A stretch of DNA of 64,000 nucleotides from Limnephilus marmoratus (Eukaryota > Arthropoda > Insecta > Trichoptera > Limnephilidae), in the NCBI GenBank assembly GCA_917880885.1, contig OU862928.1, positions 7,149,721-7,213,720 of the forward strand. The letters are read 5' to 3'. A program made the translations under genes and the position numbers. The notes under the pieces were generated by a model. That model worked only from the letters and a program-made list of their open reading frames with translations. It searched no databases and was not told the DNA's origin. Below, piece by piece: positions 47,401 to 53,400 of the stretch. Position 1 is the stretch's first letter. The number at the start of each line of letters is the position of its first letter.

Positions 47401-50400
47401 ATCGCGTAAAGTTGACAGCAACAAATAGTTGTTCACAGGAAGCCATCTTACTGATAATAAAATGACGCATAAATTAGTAAATAATGTAGCGGTCGCCGTG
47501 AGAATTTACAAAGTTAAACTTCGGAACGATTTCCGTGAGTATTAATTATTCTAAATTGGACGCATATATAAACACTCCTGTGAGTAACTTATCAAAATCT
47601 TACATAAGTCGTAAATTTTACTTACTAGTGTAAAACTGGCCTAAAACTATTTTGAGAGAGATGGCATTAGAAGACACTGAAGAGTATTGAAATCATTTAC
47701 GGAAGAACAATTTGATAAACTGCAATCTAAAATTAAAGATAAAATTAAAAAACAGGATATATTTTATTGTTTATGTCTGCTGGAGTCAATTCCGCAACAC
47801 CCATTTTGAAAATAATATTATTTATGGCAGTTAATGCATTCTTATTTTACATATCTCTTGTTTTGATCCTAAAGACAGGCATTTTTGGTAGAGATCAATA
47901 AACCTGTCAACCGACCACTTCAGATTTTTACAGTATACTATACTTACAGATAAGCTAGAATCGATTTCCAAAAATCGATAAGCTAAAATCGTTAAGCTAA
48001 AATCGATAAGCTAAAATCGTTAAGCTAAAATCGATAAGCTAAAATCGTTAAGCTAAAATCGATAAGCTAAAATCGTTAAGCTAAAATCGATAAGCTAAAA
48101 TCGTTAAGCTAAAATCGATAAGCTAAAATCTTTAAGCTAAAATCGATAAGCTAAAATCGATAAGCTAAAATCGATAAGCTAAAATCGATAAGCTAAAATC
48201 GTTAAGCTAAAATCGATTAGCTAAAATCGTTAAGCAAAAATCGATAAGCTAAAATCGATTTCCACGAATCGATTGTCCAAGAATCTATTTCCAAGAACCT
48301 ATTTCCAAGAATCTATTTCCAAGAATCTATTTCCAAGAATCGGTAAATTTTTGAGATCGCTGGCAATGGTTAATATGCACTTTTTTTTTTTTAAATCTTT
48401 TGATTCACCTTAATTACATTAAAAGACAACTATTTACATTGGGGGAAGTGGAAAATATTTCATTCTAAATTTCGATTACGTAAAATTAAAATTAGCTTTC
48501 ATTCTGTGAAACGAGACCGTCCATTTTCAAACATTATTTTGAAATGTCATTTTGTTATGTTGGTATTCTTGTTACTATACGAAAAGATGCTAGAGCAAAG
48601 CGTAGCAGACTTCATGGGAATTCTAGGTTTGTGTAACATGGTTTGTGATACAAAAGAAAGTGCCCCTTTATAACGCCTACTCGCGTCAAGGCAAGAAAAA
48701 CATCCCAGTTTTCAAGTAGTTTAGCGGCTACGCTAGGTTTGTGTAACATGGTTTGTGATTAAAAAAAAAGTGCCCCGTACCTTCAAAATCTTCTAGCCGT
48801 TCGTTATACATTCAAGTGTATCAGGAATACCAACATACCAAAGTGACAGCGAATGAGCTAATAGCTAATGGCGTACAATCTCACAAGACGAAAGCTAATT
48901 TTAATTTTACATAATCGAAATTTAGAATGAAATATTTTCCACTTCCCCCAATGCAAATAGTTGCCTTTTAATGTAATTAAGGTGAATCAAAAGGTTTTTT
49001 CAAAAAAAGTGCATATTAACCGTTGCCAGCGATCTCCAAAAATTAATCAAGAATCTATTTCCAAGAATCTAATTCTAAGAATCTGTTTCCAGGAATCGAT
49101 TGATCAAAAATCGATTTCCAAGAATCGATTTATCTATGACAATGCATCGAAATACATCAATGATAGTATTTACAAAGTTAGTTAGTAGTTACAAACAGGC
49201 TATAAAAACATACCTCAATAATAATAATCGATGTTAGAATAATACCTATTATTCTTTGCATTGATTCTCTATGATTTATTTAGCAAATTTATTAACCCTG
49301 GAAAGATAATCTGCCTAATATAGTCTCTCTCTCGTTTTAATTAGTGCGAATCCGTCTCTGTGCGTTTCAGAAATCTCACTCGCCGCTTAAGACCTTCCAC
49401 ATGTCGCTGAGGTAAGTGTCACCAGTTTTGAAATATAACGACCGCGTGAGTCAAAATTACGCATGATTATCTTTTAAGTGACTTATGATTTTAACCTAAG
49501 TGGATATTTGTGTTGTTTTTTTTATCTGATAATACTTGTGATCTTATTTCATATTTTTAAATATATCCTGACTCAAAAACATTCTAGTGGGGAGTCGAAA
49601 TTTGGAAGAAGACCGTATCCTCGCCGCTCTTTTAGAGTGTGATGATGAGCTCTGAAAATACTGATAGTTAGGTTGAAGACTACGAGAGCGGAGATGACGT
49701 GCAGAGCCACATAGAAGAAGCTTTTATAGACTATCAATGAAACTACCGGAAAACCTGAAATGATTATGTACTATAATCAAACCAAAAGACTCACTAGATC
49801 AAATATTGTGTTCTCTAATATCTTGTAGTAGCAAGATGAATAAATGGCCTACGGCTTTATTTTATGGAATAAAAAACATTGCATACATAAACACTTACAG
49901 CCTTACTAATAACAAAACGCCTTAACGAGCGGTCAACTGCATATTTGTTGCTTGCGCGGTGATCTGCGTTTTTACATCTTTACTAATAACACTATCACGC
50001 ATTTTATGATTTTTATGTTGGTCCCCTTGAATCTCACATAGATCTGCGCAGGGCGCGGCCATCTTGTTTTATAAACTTCGCGGAAAAACAATGTTTGATA
50101 ATGTTCAGTTGTACTTGCAGTTAATTTTTATTTTTTTAAGATAATTTTCGTTTAAATGATCAATTCACTGTGATATTAGTGTAATTCAACATAATTATCA
50201 ATGCTGGCGTTACTTTTTTCAGTTTTAGTCCTCTAAATATTGTTTTGTTGATGATTTAGTTTCGTTAACGATAGGTTTTAGGTTATTTCTGAAATTTTAT
50301 TTTTTTAACGACTTTTCTGCGTGAATTTAATAAAACTTCCATAAAAGTAATATTATTTAATAATGTAAAAGCCTCATGTATGTGTAAATAAAAACAAATT

Positions 50401-53400
50401 CGAGAAATCGACCTATTAATTGCGTAAAAATGAATCCAAGATGTCAGATTTTTTCAGTATTTTTTCGGAATTATTATTATATATTTTTATCCTTTTTAAT
50501 TGTGTGAACGAGATAAAATGTGAAGTGACAGTTTTCTTCTAAATTCATAAAGTAAGAGGAGTGTATTTTTTAAATTTTGAATTTTCTAAAATTTTTCGAT
50601 CATTTAATAGAATATGTTTACAGTCAGCTTTTTTTTCAAATTTTTTCATGTTGAAACTTAAAATACTGCAATTTTCAAACACGATCGTCGATCGTATATT
50701 TCAGATACGAAAATCTAAAAGGCAATTCTATCTAGTTTATATAAAGGTATATGCTTTTACGACATCTTCAAAAATAAGAAATATACAAGACATTTAAAAT
50801 ACGTTGGAACAAATTTCGCTCAAACATCAATCGTTAAAACAGAGATAAACTACCCTCTCAGGCCGTGTAAACAATGTGTATTTCTTTCAATGAACAATTT
50901 TTTAATTAGTAATGTTTTCACATCGGCGGCTGTTTGTCAATTGAATAAAATTTTCAGGGGGTTTTTTAGTAAGGCTGATATATTATATACAGCCACATTG
51001 TTAGTAGCAATGGTGATAAGACTAGCATGGCAGTGTCGTCATCGTTTATGAGAAAGCGATGTACCGGACGTAGATTAAGATCATTTCTATATAATTTTTT
51101 AAATTACTTGTCTGCAATATCTTTATGAACAATAAATTGAATCGCGGATCCAACAGTCAGTACGAGGTTTGACCCCCCCCTCCCCCGTTCCCCATTATGT
51201 GTACATAGCTACACACCCCTTTTTTATTTTTCGTTTACTTTGCATAGATTTGGAATTTGTGCAAAGTAATACGAACCCTTATCTGTGTAAATACCTACTG
51301 CCATTCTATGTTATTTATGTTATTCATAAAACAGTTTTTGCACAAATCCAAAATTTGTGCAAAACCATTCTGAAATATGTCTCCTTTAAATTGGGCAAAC
51401 TCACAATAATGAATAAAAACATCGGGGAACGTAGGGTGTCAGGCAGAGATGATACGGTACGGCGACATTGCCCGGCACAACAGAACGCTAAACTCAAGTC
51501 GGTCCGATTCCGAGAATTTCGTCTTAATTCTTGGAATCGGGATGAGACGAAGGCCGGCCAGCGGGCCCTTCAAATAGAGACCCAAAACCTGTACAAGGCA
51601 GATATCCAGAAACCGCCTTTCTAAAGGCGCAGGTGCCCCTCTACCTCCCTTTCTCCCCTTGCCTTTGACCCTTCTCCCCACTTATCCCTTTCCCTACATT
51701 TCCCCTCTATTTTTTCCCATTTCTCCCAAGGCGTCGAAGCGGCCAGCCGGTCACCTCCCACTTCATAGTCTGTGCAATTGCAAGGCACATATGATGCCGT
51801 TCTATTTGTATAAGGAACATTAATTTTAAATTCAGTAAATTTAAATGATTCATCTCTTCAAGAAATATAAGAATCTAGTAAATGAAAAAAAAAAATTAAA
51901 AATGTGCAGCTGGCGAGTACAGTGCCCGTTCCGTACAAGCGATTAGAAACTATTGCAGGATAATATCTCTGATATATTGTCAAAAGATGTTCCTAATTCA
52001 TCAGAAGATAATATTGGAAAGCCAGTACCGAAAAACGTATTTTCTGTACTTATTGCCTCTCTAAAATAAGGTGAAAGGCAAATGCATCGTGTAACAAATG
52101 CAAAAAAGTTATATGTTGAGAGCAAAATATTGATAAATGCTTAAGTTAAATGTGATTGATTTTTATATGTATAACTATATGTTCCTATTATATATAATAC
52201 TAGCTGGTACCCGGCATGCGTTGCTATGCCATTCAAAGAAATAAATTGATTCTCCCTGCATGTCCTTTCCCCTGCATCCCCGTTCCCTTCCACCTTCCCC
52301 CTCCCTCGTGTCTTCTCTCTCCGCAAATCCCACCTTCCCCCTGCCTTTCCTCCCTGCCGCTAAAATATATGAAATACACACATTTTCATTTATACAAATT
52401 TCATAATGCCAGAGCTTACCATTATATACAGCCTATGTTACTCGCTGATAATGTAGCTTTCTATTGGTGAAAGAAATTTTCAAATCGGTTCAGTAGTTTC
52501 GGAGCCTTTTCAATGCAAACAAACAATCACATCTTTCCTCTTTATAGTATTAGTAGATATACTTTATTTAGTACAAGTCAAAATGGCTGATTTTTTGTAA
52601 AAAAATAGGTGATTTGAGATAAAAGAAAAATTATTCCTAAGTTTTGTTGATTATTGAGGAAGTTTCAAGCTTTTGTTTTATTTTACAAATAAATAAAAAT
52701 ACATAAATTGTTCTATTTCTTATTTCATCTGCGTGTAAAAATATAATACCGATTGGTTTATTCAAATCAATAAACAAAATAAAGCATTACAGCCAATGAC
52801 GTTGTATAAAATAAATAGACTTGCCATAGTCTCACAAACTCAAGATATAATGTGGCAATTAATCAAAACTCTTTTGTTTTCAGCGATTTTCAATAATTTC
52901 TTAATTCAAAAGTTATTCGTGTATGATAAAGATAGACGCTTAAAAGAATATGTGCATATGGACGAAACAAAAGATAGAACGCGGGCGGCATTTTCGTATT
53001 CAAAATTCAAAAGTTCCGTCGAATACTGTTTCAAGGCCAACTAAGTAGGAGGCCTGGGCACCAGTCGAATTTTGAGGTGTCAAATAGCTATAATGAACAA
53101 CGATAGTTTGCAAATGGCGTTGATTGTTATTGTATTTGTTGTTTCTGCTCATTTGTATGTTGTTTTACCGCAGGCAAGTAAATAAAGAATCAATAGATTA
53201 TTATTATAAAAAGTAAATTTTACTTAGCGACGGCATGGCATCGACTTTGTAATTTGGCTGTTGCGCATCCAGACCTGTACTTTAGTAGACCTTGAGTTCT
53301 CTAATGACGCATAAAATCTTTGAGCGGAAAGCAATTGTATTATTTTTATAATCGATAATAAGTAATTTGCATGTATTTACAAATGAGATGTTATTCCTTC

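Noticed and set aside
51169..51624. 151-codon ORF as a gene
   Set aside because: It starts in a C-rich tract, has no domain and lies in repeat-like DNA within INTS14 intron 2.
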